The notes under the pieces: generated by a model
Databases searched by the model: none
Told to the model about the DNA's origin: nothing
What the model saw: the letters and a program-made list of their open reading frames with translations, nothing else
Translations under genes and position numbers: made by a program
Assembly: GCA_024644285.1 (NCBI GenBank)
Contig: JAHELH010000005.1
Coordinates: 1 to 25,823 of the forward strand
Length of the DNA: 25,823 nucleotides
From: Paracoccaceae bacterium
Lineage (GTDB): Bacteria > Pseudomonadota > Alphaproteobacteria > Rhodobacterales > Rhodobacteraceae
Reading direction: 5' to 3'
In this document: piece after piece, positions 8,096 through 18,144 of the stretch
Numbering within the stretch: the first letter of the stretch is position 1
How the letters are laid out: every line of letters begins with the position of its first letter

Positions 8096-10825
8096 ATGCT
8101 GGGTATCGGAACACTCGCCAAAAAGGTCTTCGGCACACCGAACGACCGCAAGATCAAGGCGACCCGTCCGCTTGTCGAGAAAATCAACGCGCTGGAGCCG
8201 GAGTTCGAAAAGCTTCCGGACCAGGCTTTGAAGGACAAGACCGCCGAACTGGTCGAGCGGGTCGCGAAGGGCGAAAAGCTGGACGACCTGCTGCCAGAGG
8301 CCTTCGCCAATTGCCGCGAGGCCGCGCGCCGCGCGCTGGGCCTGCGCGCCTTCGACGTGCAGCTGATGGGCGGGATCTTCCTGCATCAGGGCAACATCGC
8401 CGAGATGAAGACCGGCGAGGGCAAGACCCTGGTGGCGACTTTCCCGGCCTATCTTAACGCGCTGACCAAGAAGGGCGTGCATATCGTCACGGTGAACGAC
8501 TATCTCGCCAAGCGCGACGCCGACTGGATGGGCAAGGTCTATTCGGCGCTGGGCATGACCACCGGCGTGGTCTATCCCCAGCAGCCCGACGCCGAGAAGA
8601 AGGCCGCTTACGCGTGCGACATCACCTATGCCACCAACAACGAGCTGGGCTTCGACTATCTGCGCGACAACATGAAATCGGACCTCGCCGACATGTACCA
8701 GCGCGACCACCATTTCGCCATTGTCGATGAGGTGGACAGCATCCTCATCGACGAGGCGCGCACGCCGCTGATCATTTCGGGCCCGTCGCAGGACCGATCG
8801 GAACTGTACCAGGTCATCGACAAGGTGATCCCCGAGCTGCAGGAAGAACACTACAAGCTCGATGAGAAGACCCGGAACGTCACCTATACCGACGAGGGCA
8901 ACGAGTTCCTGGAAGAGCGGCTGCACACGGCGGGAATCCTGCCGGAGGACCAGACGCTCTACGACCCCGAATCGACGACCATCGTGCACCATGTCAACCA
9001 GGGCCTGCGGGCGCACAAGCTGTTCCAGAAGGACAAGGACTACATCGTCCGCAACAACGAAGTGGTCCTGATCGACGAGTTCACCGGCCGGATGATGGCC
9101 GGACGGCGGCTGTCCGACGGGTTGCACCAGGCCATCGAGGCCAAGGAAGGCGTCAAGATCCAGCCCGAGAACGTGACGCTCGCCAGCGTGACCTTCCAGA
9201 ACTACTTTCGTCTCTACGGAAAGCTGGCCGGCATGACCGGCACCGCGACGACCGAGGCCGAGGAATTCATGGAAATCTACGGCCTCGGCGTGGTCGAGGT
9301 GCCCACCAACATGCCCATCGCCCGGCGCGACGAGCACGACGCCGTCTATCGCACCGCGAAGGATAAATACGAGGCCATCGTCGAGGAGATCGGGAAGGCG
9401 CACGAAAGCGGCCAGCCGGTTCTGGTCGGCACCACGTCGATCGAGAAGTCGGAATTCCTGTCCGGCCTGCTGAAAAAGGCCGAGATTCCGCACAATGTCC
9501 TGAACGCCCGCCAGCACGAGAAAGAGGCGCAGATCGTCGCCGAGGCCGGCAAGTTCGGCGCGGTCACCATCGCCACCAACATGGCCGGGCGCGGCACCGA
9601 CATCCAGCTGGGCGGCAATGTCGAGATGAAGGTGCTCGAGGCGCTGGCCGCCGACCCCGAGGCGCATCCCGACGAGGTGCGCAAACGCATCGAGGCCGAG
9701 CACGCCGACGAGAAGAAAAAGGTGCTGGAGGCCGGTGGCCTCTTCGTCCTGGCCACGGAACGGCATGAGAGCCGGCGCATCGACAACCAGCTGCGCGGCC
9801 GCTCCGGCCGGCAGGGCGACCCCGGCCGCTCTGCCTTCTTTCTGAGTCTCGAGGACGACCTGATGCGCATCTTCGGGTCGGAACGGATCGACAAGATGCT
9901 GACGACGCTGGGCCTGAAGGAAGGCGAGGCGATCATCCACCCCTGGGTCAACAAGTCGCTCGAAAAGGCGCAAGCCAAGGTCGAGGCCCGTAACTTCGAC
10001 ATCCGCAAGCAGCTTCTCAAGTTCGACGACGTGATGAACGACCAGCGCAAGGTCATCTTCGGCCAGCGCCGCGAGATCATGGAGGCCAAGGAACTGGCCG
10101 AGGTGGCCGAGGACATGCGCCACCAGGTCATCGACGACCTCGTCGATCACTACATCCCGCCGAAAACCTATGCCGATCAATGGGATGTCGAGGGTCTCTA
10201 CGCAGCGCTCCTGGAAAAGGTCGGGATCGACGTCAACGTCATCGGCTGGGCCGAGGAGGACGGGGTCGACGCCGATGTGATCACAGAGCGGCTTTGCAAG
10301 GCCTCGGACGAGATGATGGCGGCCAAGGCGGCGCAGTTCGGGCCCGAGAACATGCGCTCGATTGAAAAGCAGATCCTGTTGCAAAGCATCGACGCCAAGT
10401 GGCGCGAACACCTGCTGATGCTGGAACACCTGCGCTCGGTGGTCGGCTTCCGCGGCTATGCCCAGCGCGACCCGCTGAACGAGTACAAGACCGAAAGCTT
10501 CCAGTTGTTCGAGGGGATGCTCAACTCGCTACGCGAGGACGTGACGCAGAAACTGGCGCAAATCCGCCCGCTGACCGACGAAGAGCGCGACCAGATGCTC
10601 AAGCAGATGATGGCCGAACAGGCGGCCTCGCAAGAGGCGCATGCGCCCAAATCTGCCACCCCGCAGAAACAGCCCGAAATGGCCGGTGCGGAACCGGCGC
10701 AAGGCGCGGCGCTGGAGGGTTTCGACGAATCCGATCCGGCGACCTGGGGCGACCCCGGCCGCAACGCGCCATGCCCCTGCGGTTCGGGCAAGAAGTTCAA
10801 GCACTGCCACGGCCGGCTGGTCTGA
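8096..10825 (+). CDS. secA: Preprotein translocase ATPase SecA
   Basis: SecA is the cytoplasmic motor that drives unfolded preproteins through SecYEG. The protein has 909 residues, near the 901 of E. coli. Walker A is TGEGKT (106-111) and the Walker B/DEAD region is DEVDSILIDEART (211-223). The helicase-like second nucleotide fold contains TNMAGRGTDIQLGG and GRSGRQGDPG. A C-terminal zinc-binding tail with C893, C895, C904 and H905 normally contacts SecB and the ribosome. I chose the ATG at 8096, preceded by GGAGAG, because MLGIGTLAKKVFG is the usual start. An in-frame ATG at 8024 would add 24 residues that look unrelated. It is divergent from the exported isomerase. Two further exported or envelope proteins follow on the same strand, though a 123-bp gap leaves cotranscription uncertain. 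Confidence 0.98.
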   Translation: MLGIGTLAKKVFGTPNDRKIKATRPLVEKINALEPEFEKLPDQALKDKTAELVERVAKGEKLDDLLPEAFANCREAARRALGLRAFDVQLMGGIFLHQGNIAEMKTGEGKTLVATFPAYLNALTKKGVHIVTVNDYLAKRDADWMGKVYSALGMTTGVVYPQQPDAEKKAAYACDITYATNNELGFDYLRDNMKSDLADMYQRDHHFAIVDEVDSILIDEARTPLIISGPSQDRSELYQVIDKVIPELQEEHYKLDEKTRNVTYTDEGNEFLEERLHTAGILPEDQTLYDPESTTIVHHVNQGLRAHKLFQKDKDYIVRNNEVVLIDEFTGRMMAGRRLSDGLHQAIEAKEGVKIQPENVTLASVTFQNYFRLYGKLAGMTGTATTEAEEFMEIYGLGVVEVPTNMPIARRDEHDAVYRTAKDKYEAIVEEIGKAHESGQPVLVGTTSIEKSEFLSGLLKKAEIPHNVLNARQHEKEAQIVAEAGKFGAVTIATNMAGRGTDIQLGGNVEMKVLEALAADPEAHPDEVRKRIEAEHADEKKKVLEAGGLFVLATERHESRRIDNQLRGRSGRQGDPGRSAFFLSLEDDLMRIFGSERIDKMLTTLGLKEGEAIIHPWVNKSLEKAQAKVEARNFDIRKQLLKFDDVMNDQRKVIFGQRREIMEAKELAEVAEDMRHQVIDDLVDHYIPPKTYADQWDVEGLYAALLEKVGIDVNVIGWAEEDGVDADVITERLCKASDEMMAAKAAQFGPENMRSIEKQILLQSIDAKWREHLLMLEHLRSVVGFRGYAQRDPLNEYKTESFQLFEGMLNSLREDVTQKLAQIRPLTDEERDQMLKQMMAEQAASQEAHAPKSATPQKQPEMAGAEPAQGAALEGFDESDPATWGDPGRNAPCPCGSGKKFKHCHGRLV

Positions 10826-10948
10826 CCTGCCGGCCCACCGAAATCGGGGCTCTGTTGCCAAAAGGCGGCAGAATGCGCATGGCGCTGCCATAGGATTTCC
10901 TCATTTCCGCGGCATGAATGTCGGAAAGGCATTTCTCGTGAGGCCGAC

Positions 10949-12250
10949 ATGAAGAAAAAGCAGCGGATTGTGACGGCAGGGGTGACCCTGCTGGCGGCCG
11001 GCGTCACGGCCCACATGATGCAACGCGGCAGCGACGAGCCGGCGCCCGCCGCACCCGTCGCTCCCGCCGGTGGCAGCGCCATGGCCGCCCACATGGCGCC
11101 CGCCGCTGCGCGCCAACCCAACCCGGTCATTGTCGCCGCCCGCGTCTCCGAAGCTGCCGAACCGCCGGCGGAGGATCCCGAGATCCCGGCGTTGCAGCCC
11201 GAGGATCCGCCCGAGCCGGAGACCAAGGCCGTGGCGCTGCAGCCAGAGGATCCGCCGGCGCCCGATGCCGAGAATCCGCGAAGGCTGACCAAAATGTCCG
11301 TCGCGGCGGCGTCGGTCTTGCCTGCGCCGCCGGGCGCCGAGGCGCTGCCGGAAAACGAGTCCCCGGTTTCCGCCACTCCTGATCGGGACATCCTGGCCGA
11401 AATGTACTATCCGGACATGCCGCGTCCCCCGGCAGAGGCCGCCACACCCGCGCCGCTTCCGCGCAGCGGCGCAGACCTGCAATCGCGCATGGCCACGCTC
11501 GATTCCGCGCCGGACCCAGCCGCGGAAGACGCCAGCGAGCCCGAGATCGAGCGCAGCGCGTTCGGACTGAGCTGCGGCGCCTTGCTGACGGCCTCGGCAC
11601 AGCCCGCGGCCATGGTCGGGCTGACGCTGACCGATCCCTGCCGCGGCGGCGAGACCTTCACGGTAGAGCATGGCGCGCTGGTCTACGCGGCCGAGCTCAA
11701 CGAACTGGGCACCTACATGGCCGATATCCCGGCCCTGACGGCCGAGGCGTCGTTCACCGTCCGGTTCGAGGACGGCGAGACCGTCGAGGCCACGGTCGAG
11801 ATCCCCGAAGCGGTCGAGATCGACCGCGCCGCGCTGATCACCGACGGCGTGTCCGGCCTGGCCATCCACGCGCTGGAATTCGGTGCGGATTACGAAGAGG
11901 ACGGCCACGTCTGGGCCGGCAATCCGCGCGACGCCAAGGCCGCGGCAAGATCGGGTGGCGGCTTTCTGACAGCGCTGGGCGACGCGTCGCTGCGCGAGCC
12001 GCGGCTGGCGCAGGTCTACACCTTCCCGGCCGGCGCCGAGGCTCGCGAGGGCGTCGTGCGCCTGAGCATCGAGACCGAGGTTACCGAGCGCAATTGCGGA
12101 CAGGACGTCGCGGGCCAGACGCTTCAGAACAGCGCGGGCCGGCTGTCGGCGCCGGTCGCGGTGACACTGTCGATGCCCGACTGCGACGCCATCGGCGAAT
12201 TTCTGGTGTTGAAAAACCTGCTGCAAGACCTGAAAATCGCGTCGAACTGA
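10949..12250 (+). CDS. Unrecognised envelope protein: N-terminal anchor, proline-rich linker, cysteine-containing C-terminal domain
   Basis: I do not recognise a named family. The 433-residue protein starts with a basic MKKKQR and a hydrophobic segment at about 7-23, an uncleaved anchor or signal peptide. Residues 28-200 are a low-complexity linker rich in Pro, Ala and Glu that contains two copies of ALQPEDPP at 81-88 and 96-103, 15 residues apart. Residues about 203-433 form a compact domain, mostly beta by appearance, with four cysteines at 209, 231, 383 and 412 that could form two disulfides in the periplasm. A Shine-Dalgarno-like GTGAGG precedes the ATG. Homologues behind secA in related genomes are, as I recall, sometimes labelled 'translocase', probably because of their position; nothing in the sequence supports translocase activity. 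It is followed 22 bp later by an exported PstS-like/OmpA fusion, so the two may work together in the periplasm. Confidence 0.82.
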   Translation: MKKKQRIVTAGVTLLAAGVTAHMMQRGSDEPAPAAPVAPAGGSAMAAHMAPAAARQPNPVIVAARVSEAAEPPAEDPEIPALQPEDPPEPETKAVALQPEDPPAPDAENPRRLTKMSVAAASVLPAPPGAEALPENESPVSATPDRDILAEMYYPDMPRPPAEAATPAPLPRSGADLQSRMATLDSAPDPAAEDASEPEIERSAFGLSCGALLTASAQPAAMVGLTLTDPCRGGETFTVEHGALVYAAELNELGTYMADIPALTAEASFTVRFEDGETVEATVEIPEAVEIDRAALITDGVSGLAIHALEFGADYEEDGHVWAGNPRDAKAAARSGGGFLTALGDASLREPRLAQVYTFPAGAEAREGVVRLSIETEVTERNCGQDVAGQTLQNSAGRLSAPVAVTLSMPDCDAIGEFLVLKNLLQDLKIASN

Positions 12251-12257
12251 CGACGCG
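12238..12257 (+). promoter_or_regulatory. Hairpin enclosing the stop codon of the envelope gene
   Basis: CGCGTCG (12238-12244) and CGACGCG (12251-12257) are perfect arms around the six-base loop AACTGA, which contains the TGA stop. A flanking T-A pair extends the stem to 8 bp. No T tract follows. The right arm abuts the Shine-Dalgarno (GAAGG) of the next gene, so it could modulate re-initiation there. The structure is seen; the role is inferred. Confidence 0.4.
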
Positions 12258-12272
12258 AAGGTCCCGTACTCC

Positions 12273-13826
12273 ATGACCCTGACACGTGCGGCGATCTTCG
12301 CCGCACTCATCCTTTGCACTCTGGCGGCGCGCGGGCTGGCCGCCGACGTCACCCTGACCTCTCGCGACGGCTCGATCGAGATCAGCGGGGATTTACTGAG
12401 CTATGACGGTGAATTCTATCGGGTCGATACCATCTATGGCGTACTGACAGTCGATGGCAGCGGCGTGATCTGTGCCGGTCCCGGCTGTCCCGACATCGAG
12501 GCCTTTGTCGCGCATTTCACGATCTCCGGCTCGCGGACCATGGGCGAGGTCCTGATGCCCGCTCTGGTCGAGGCCTTCGCGGCCCGCAACGGGTATGCGA
12601 TCGCCCGCCAGGTCGTCGACGATACGCATTTCTCCTATGCCTTGTCCGAGCCCGGCAGCGGCCGGCTTGCCGCGCAGATCCGGTTCCGCGTCACGTCGAC
12701 GCCCGAGGGCTTCGCCGATCTGCTGGCGAACGAGGCCGACTTGGTCCTGTCGATCCGGCCCGCCAGCCGGATGGAGCGCGAGCTTGCGCGCGACGCCGGG
12801 CTTGGCGATCTCGGCCAGCCCCGCCGCAGCCGTATCGTCGCGCTCGACGGTATGGTGCCCATTGTCGCGCCGGAAAATCCGGCGGCGAACCTGTCGATCG
12901 AGACGCTGGCCGAGATCTATTCCGGCCGGATCGCCAACTGGTCCGAACTGGGCGGCGAGGACGCGCCCATCGCCCTGCACCTGCGCGACGACCTGTCCGG
13001 CCTGGCTCAGGAATTCCTGGCCCGCGTCCTCGGAGGGGCCGCGCCGCCCGTTACGGCGATCCGCCACGACAGCGACGCCGCCCTGGCCGACGCCGTCGCG
13101 CGGGATACGCTGGCGATCGGCATCGCGCCGTTTTCCGAGACCGGAAACGCCCGCGCGCTGGCCATCACCGGGCGCTGCGGCATGACCCTGGTGGCCAGCG
13201 AAACCTCGCTCAAGGCCGAGGATTACCCGCTGACCGCGCCGCTCTTCATCTACACGCCCGCCCGGCGCCTGCCGGTCCTGGCGCGCGAATTCCTCGCCTA
13301 TATCCGCTCGCCCGCCGCGCAGCCGGTCGTCGACCGGGCCGGCTTCGTCGACCTGCGGCTGCGGCGCGTTCCGCTGGCGAACCAGGGTGAGCGGCTGGCC
13401 AACGCGATCCGCACCGTCGGTCCGGAGGTGCCGGTGGACGAGCTGAAGCGGATGGTGCGGCGGATGGCCGGGACCGCGCGGCTGTCGCTGAGCTTTCGGT
13501 TCGAGATCGGCGGCACCGATCTGGACGCGCAGTCGCTGTCCAACGTCGAGATCCTCGCGCAGCATTTCGAGGCCGGCGGGCTGGATGGCGAGCGGGTGGT
13601 GTTCGTGGGGTTCTCGGACGGCGAGGGACCGGCCGAGACCAACCTGGCCCTGGCGCGGCGCCGCGCCGTGGCGGTGCGCGACGCGGTGCTGAAGGCCGCC
13701 GCCACCGCCGACAAGAGCCGCCTGAAGGTCTCGGTCGACGCCTTCGGCGAGGCGATGCCGATGGCCTGCGACGACACCGAATGGGGCCGGCAGGTGAACC
13801 GGCGGGTCGAGGTCTGGGTGAAGTGA
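12273..13826 (+). CDS. Exported PstS-like substrate-binding protein fused to an OmpA peptidoglycan-binding domain
   Basis: The 517-residue protein has a signal peptide with a likely cut after residue 24. A small N-terminal module at about 25-75 (DGSIEISGDLLSYDGEFYRV, two cysteines at 67 and 72) comes first. A periplasmic-binding domain resembling phosphate-binding PstS runs from about 80 to 390, beginning TISGSRTMGEVLMPAL and including EIYSGRIANWSELGG. A C-terminal OmpA-like domain at about 401-517 has the NLALARRRAVAVRDAV helix and the NRRVEVWVK end typical of peptidoglycan contact. The architecture suggests a binding protein tethered to the cell wall rather than one feeding a transporter; no pst permease or ATPase gene is nearby. 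Phosphate is the family's usual ligand but is not proven here. A GAAGG Shine-Dalgarno lies before the ATG. It is probably cotranscribed with the upstream envelope gene. Confidence 0.9.
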   Translation: MTLTRAAIFAALILCTLAARGLAADVTLTSRDGSIEISGDLLSYDGEFYRVDTIYGVLTVDGSGVICAGPGCPDIEAFVAHFTISGSRTMGEVLMPALVEAFAARNGYAIARQVVDDTHFSYALSEPGSGRLAAQIRFRVTSTPEGFADLLANEADLVLSIRPASRMERELARDAGLGDLGQPRRSRIVALDGMVPIVAPENPAANLSIETLAEIYSGRIANWSELGGEDAPIALHLRDDLSGLAQEFLARVLGGAAPPVTAIRHDSDAALADAVARDTLAIGIAPFSETGNARALAITGRCGMTLVASETSLKAEDYPLTAPLFIYTPARRLPVLAREFLAYIRSPAAQPVVDRAGFVDLRLRRVPLANQGERLANAIRTVGPEVPVDELKRMVRRMAGTARLSLSFRFEIGGTDLDAQSLSNVEILAQHFEAGGLDGERVVFVGFSDGEGPAETNLALARRRAVAVRDAVLKAAATADKSRLKVSVDAFGEAMPMACDDTEWGRQVNRRVEVWVK

Positions 13827-13897
13827 ACCGCGCGGGTGTCCTAGCGGGGACATGGGCATAACCATATGAGACCATTGCTGTTAGCGCTAAAGGAAGC

Positions 13898-14650
13898 CTA
13901 CAGGTATCCCGCGGACCGAAAGCTCAGTTCGGCCTCCTTGCCGACGATCAGGTGGTCATGCAGGGTCAGCCCCAGTGCCCGCGCCGCCTCGTCCACCGCG
14001 CGGGTCATCGAGATGTCCGCCTCGGACGGCGCCGGGTCGCCCGAGGGGTGGTTGTGCACCAGGATCAGCGCGCTGGCGTTCAGCTCCAGCGCCCGCTTGA
14101 CGACCTCGCGCGGGTAGACCGGCACGTGGTCGACCGTACCGCGTGCCTGCTCCTCGTCGGCGATCAGCACGTTCTTGCGGTCGAGATAGAGCACGCGAAA
14201 CTGTTCGGTCTCGCGATGCGCCATGGTGGTGTGGCAATAGTCCAGCACCGCCTCCCAGCCCGAGATCACCGGCCGCTGCATCACCCGGGCGCGCATCATC
14301 CGGTGCGCCGCCGCCTCGACGATCTTGAGCTCCTGCACCACGGCACAGCCCGCGCCCTGCACGGCGGCCAGCCGCGCCGGCGGTGCCGAGATCACCCGGT
14401 TGAAATCGCCGAACGTGTCCAGCAGGCGGCGCGCCAGCGGCTTGACGTCCTGCCGCGGAATGGCGCGGAACAACACCAGCTCCAGAAGCTCGTAATCCGG
14501 CATCGCCGCCGCGCCGCCCTCCATGAACCGGGCGCGCAGGCGCTTGCGGTGGTCGCAAAGATAGGAAGGCAGCTTGCCGCTCCGCTCCGGTACCGGCACG
14601 TCATCGGGATCGAAAAGCTGTTGCGGAGCTTCACCAAAGGCACGCGACAT
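13898..14650 (-). CDS. radC: RadC-family JAB/MPN domain protein
   Basis: The 250-residue protein has an N-terminal helix-hairpin-helix-like part (about 30-115) and a C-terminal RadC/JAB metalloprotease-like domain (about 125-250). The JAMM metal motif is complete, with H199, H201 and D212 in HNHPSGDPAPSEAD. The protein ends in FRSAGYL, as RadC proteins usually do. Although named for a radiation-sensitivity locus, the biochemical role of RadC proteins remains unclear, and a direct role in repair has been questioned. The ATG at 14650 fits the usual length; its Shine-Dalgarno is weak. It converges with the PstS-like/OmpA gene across 71 bp that holds a 10-bp palindrome (13881-13890) but no clear terminator. 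A hairpin repeat separates it from the upstream dnaJ. Confidence 0.94.
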   Translation of the reverse strand: MSRAFGEAPQQLFDPDDVPVPERSGKLPSYLCDHRKRLRARFMEGGAAAMPDYELLELVLFRAIPRQDVKPLARRLLDTFGDFNRVISAPPARLAAVQGAGCAVVQELKIVEAAAHRMMRARVMQRPVISGWEAVLDYCHTTMAHRETEQFRVLYLDRKNVLIADEEQARGTVDHVPVYPREVVKRALELNASALILVHNHPSGDPAPSEADISMTRAVDEAARALGLTLHDHLIVGKEAELSFRSAGYL

Positions 14651-14719
14651 GCATCCATTTACGCGCCTGCCGGTTAAGGCGCGATTAACGATCCGGGCTG
14701 CTTCTTCTCTTTGGAAATA

Positions 14720-14748
14720 TCCCGGGGGTCTGGGGGCAGAGCCCCCAG
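14720..14748 (-). repeat. Rhodobacterales-type intergenic G/C hairpin element
   Basis: CTGGGGGC (14730-14737) and GCCCCCAG (14741-14748) form a perfect 8-bp stem with a 3-base loop. On the minus strand this is followed by ACCCCCGGGATATTT and then an A/G-rich stretch to about 14700. I recall this pattern, a GGGGGC hairpin then CCCCCGGGATATTT, as a dispersed intergenic element in Rhodobacteraceae. Only one copy is seen here, so its repeat nature rests on memory. Confidence 0.5.
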
Positions 14749-14752
14749 CCGA

Positions 14753-14777
14753 TCGGATCGGGCGAAGCCCGATCCGA
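14753..14777 (-). terminator. Probable terminator hairpin downstream of dnaJ
   Basis: A perfect 11-bp inverted repeat, TCGGATCGGGC (14753-14763) and GCCCGATCCGA (14767-14777) with loop GAA, lies 2 bp past the dnaJ stop codon. A second strong hairpin (14730-14748) and then ATATTT follow on the minus strand. There is no classical U tract directly after the stem. Two stacked GC hairpins just after dnaJ probably end or attenuate the dnaK-dnaJ transcript and protect its 3' end. Confidence 0.55.
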
Positions 14778-14779
14778 AA

Positions 14780-15931
14780 TCACCCCTTCATCCCGTCCCA
14801 GAAATGCTTGACCTTGGAAAAGAAGCTCTCGCTTTCGGGGTTGTTGTCTTCGCTGAGATTGTCGAACTCGCGCAAGAGCTCCTTCTGCCGCGTGGTCAGG
14901 TTCACCGGCGTCTCGACGGAAAGCTCGATGAACATGTCGCCGTAGCCCGAGCCGCGCAGCATCGGCATGCCCTTGCCGCGCAGCCGCATCTGCCGGCCCG
15001 ACTGGCTGCCTGCCGGCACCTTCACCCGGGACCGGCCGCCATCGATGGTCGGCACCTCGATATCTCCGCCAAGCGCTGCGTCGGTCATGCTGACCGGCAC
15101 GTTGCAGAACAGGTTCTCGCCGTCGCGCTGGAACAGGTTGTGCTCGGCCACGTCGATGAAGATGTAGAGATCGCCCGCGGGCCCGCCGCGCAGGCCCGCC
15201 TCGCCCTCGCCGGCCAGCCGGATGCGGGTGCCGGTCTCGACGCCCTTGGGGATGTTCACGCTGAGCGAACGGTCCTTTTCGACCCTTCCGGCGCCGCCGC
15301 AGACCTTGCAGGGATTCTTGACGATCTGGCCCATGCCGGAACAGGTGGGACAGGTGCGCTCGACGGTGAAGAAGCCCTGCTGCGCGCGCACCTTGCCCAT
15401 GCCGGAACAGGTCGGGCAGGTCTGCGGCTCGGCGCCCGATTCCGCGCCGGTTCCGTTGCAGGACGAACAGGCGACCGAGGTCGGCACGTTGATCGTCTTT
15501 TGCATGCCCCTGTAGGCGTCTTCCAGCGCGACGCGCAGGTTGTAGCGCAGGTCGGATCCGCGGGTCGCGCGCTGCCGCCCGCCGCCGGGGCCGCCGCGCC
15601 CGCCCATGAAATCGCCGAACAGGTCGTCGAACACGTCCGAGAAGGCGGAGGCGAAATCGCCCTGGCCGCCGGGATGGCCGCGCCGTGCGCCGGCACCCAT
15701 GCCGCCCTCGAAGGCGGCGTGGCCGAACCGGTCATAGGCGGCCTTTCTGTCGGGGTCCTTCAGCGCGTCATAGGCCTCGTTGACTTCCTTGAACTGCGCC
15801 TCGGCGTTCGGATTGTCCTTGTTGCGGTCGGGGTGCAGTTCCTTGGCCTTCTTGCGATAGGCCTTCTTCAACTCGTCCGCCGAAGCCCCGCGGGACACGC
15901 CCAGAACCTCGTAGAAGTCGCGCTTTGCCAT
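14780..15931 (-). CDS. dnaJ: Chaperone DnaJ (Hsp40)
   Basis: DnaJ binds unfolded protein and stimulates the DnaK ATPase. The 383-residue protein has a J domain at about 4-70 with the essential HPD at 33-35. A Gly/Phe-rich region covers about 72-125. The zinc domain has four CxxCxGxG-type repeats at about 155-216 (CSSCNGTG, CPTCSGMG twice, CKVCGGAG). C-terminal substrate-binding domains follow. Length and order are normal for type I DnaJ. The ATG at 15931 starts MAKRDFYEVLG, the standard N-terminus. It lies 73 bp downstream of dnaK on the same strand, and the gap contains a small hairpin. It is probably expressed from the dnaK heat-shock promoter. Confidence 0.98.
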   Translation of the reverse strand: MAKRDFYEVLGVSRGASADELKKAYRKKAKELHPDRNKDNPNAEAQFKEVNEAYDALKDPDRKAAYDRFGHAAFEGGMGAGARRGHPGGQGDFASAFSDVFDDLFGDFMGGRGGPGGGRQRATRGSDLRYNLRVALEDAYRGMQKTINVPTSVACSSCNGTGAESGAEPQTCPTCSGMGKVRAQQGFFTVERTCPTCSGMGQIVKNPCKVCGGAGRVEKDRSLSVNIPKGVETGTRIRLAGEGEAGLRGGPAGDLYIFIDVAEHNLFQRDGENLFCNVPVSMTDAALGGDIEVPTIDGGRSRVKVPAGSQSGRQMRLRGKGMPMLRGSGYGDMFIELSVETPVNLTTRQKELLREFDNLSEDNNPESESFFSKVKHFWDGMKG

Positions 15932-15958
15932 CCATTCTGCCCTTTGGAAACGCGAGGA

Positions 15959-15982
15959 CCGGCCCGATCGTCGCCAGGCCGG
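15959..15982 (-). promoter_or_regulatory. Small hairpin in the dnaK-dnaJ gap
   Basis: CCGGCC (15959-15964) and GGCCGG (15977-15982) are inverted 6-bp arms with a 12-base loop, between the dnaK stop and the dnaJ start. It could act as an attenuator or mRNA-processing point that sets the DnaK to DnaJ ratio. The stem is short and may be chance in GC-rich DNA. Confidence 0.25.
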
Positions 15983-16004
15983 CCCCGTCTGCGTGTCTCA
16001 GCGC

Positions 16005-17930
<1,926 letters not shown>

Positions 17931-18039
17931 GCTCAAGATCCTCTCTTTCGGCGATGTTGCGGAGTCGCAGCCCGAGACGGCGCCGCCCTCCAATCCCATT
18001 TTTCGCGGGCGTTCACGGACCCGCGAGGCTTCACGGGCT

Positions 18040-18068
18040 ATATAGGGAGGGGTCTTTGGGGCTGCAAC
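18040..18068 (-). promoter_or_regulatory. Heat-shock (RpoH-type) promoter of dnaK-dnaJ
   Basis: On the minus strand, GTTG (18068-18065), an 18-base spacer and CCTATAT (18046-18040) fit the alphaproteobacterial RpoH consensus, roughly CTTG-N16-18-CCTATNT. Transcription would start near 18032, giving a leader of about 100 bases. TTGCAG and TATATA in the same place could also serve the housekeeping sigma factor. Confidence 0.65.
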
Positions 18069-18144
18069 CGCCGCGATGACCAAAAAGTCACGGTTTTTGC
18101 CGGCCGGGAAAGCCGGAAATTACAGACGGGTAGAGGGCGGCGCA

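Noticed and set aside
7989..8231. A frame upstream of and overlapping the secA start, considered as a SecM-like leader peptide
   Set aside because: It has no clear arrest motif, no signal peptide and a poor ribosome site, and most of it lies inside secA in another frame.
8057..10429. A 790-codon open frame antisense to secA
   Set aside because: It mirrors secA codons on the opposite strand, which is common in GC-rich genes, and secA is unmistakable. No ribosome site or family resemblance was seen.
13851..13897. Palindrome TTAGCGCTAA and nearby repeats as a terminator or CIRCE element
   Set aside because: The palindrome is only 10 bp with no T tract and lacks the spacing and sequence of CIRCE.
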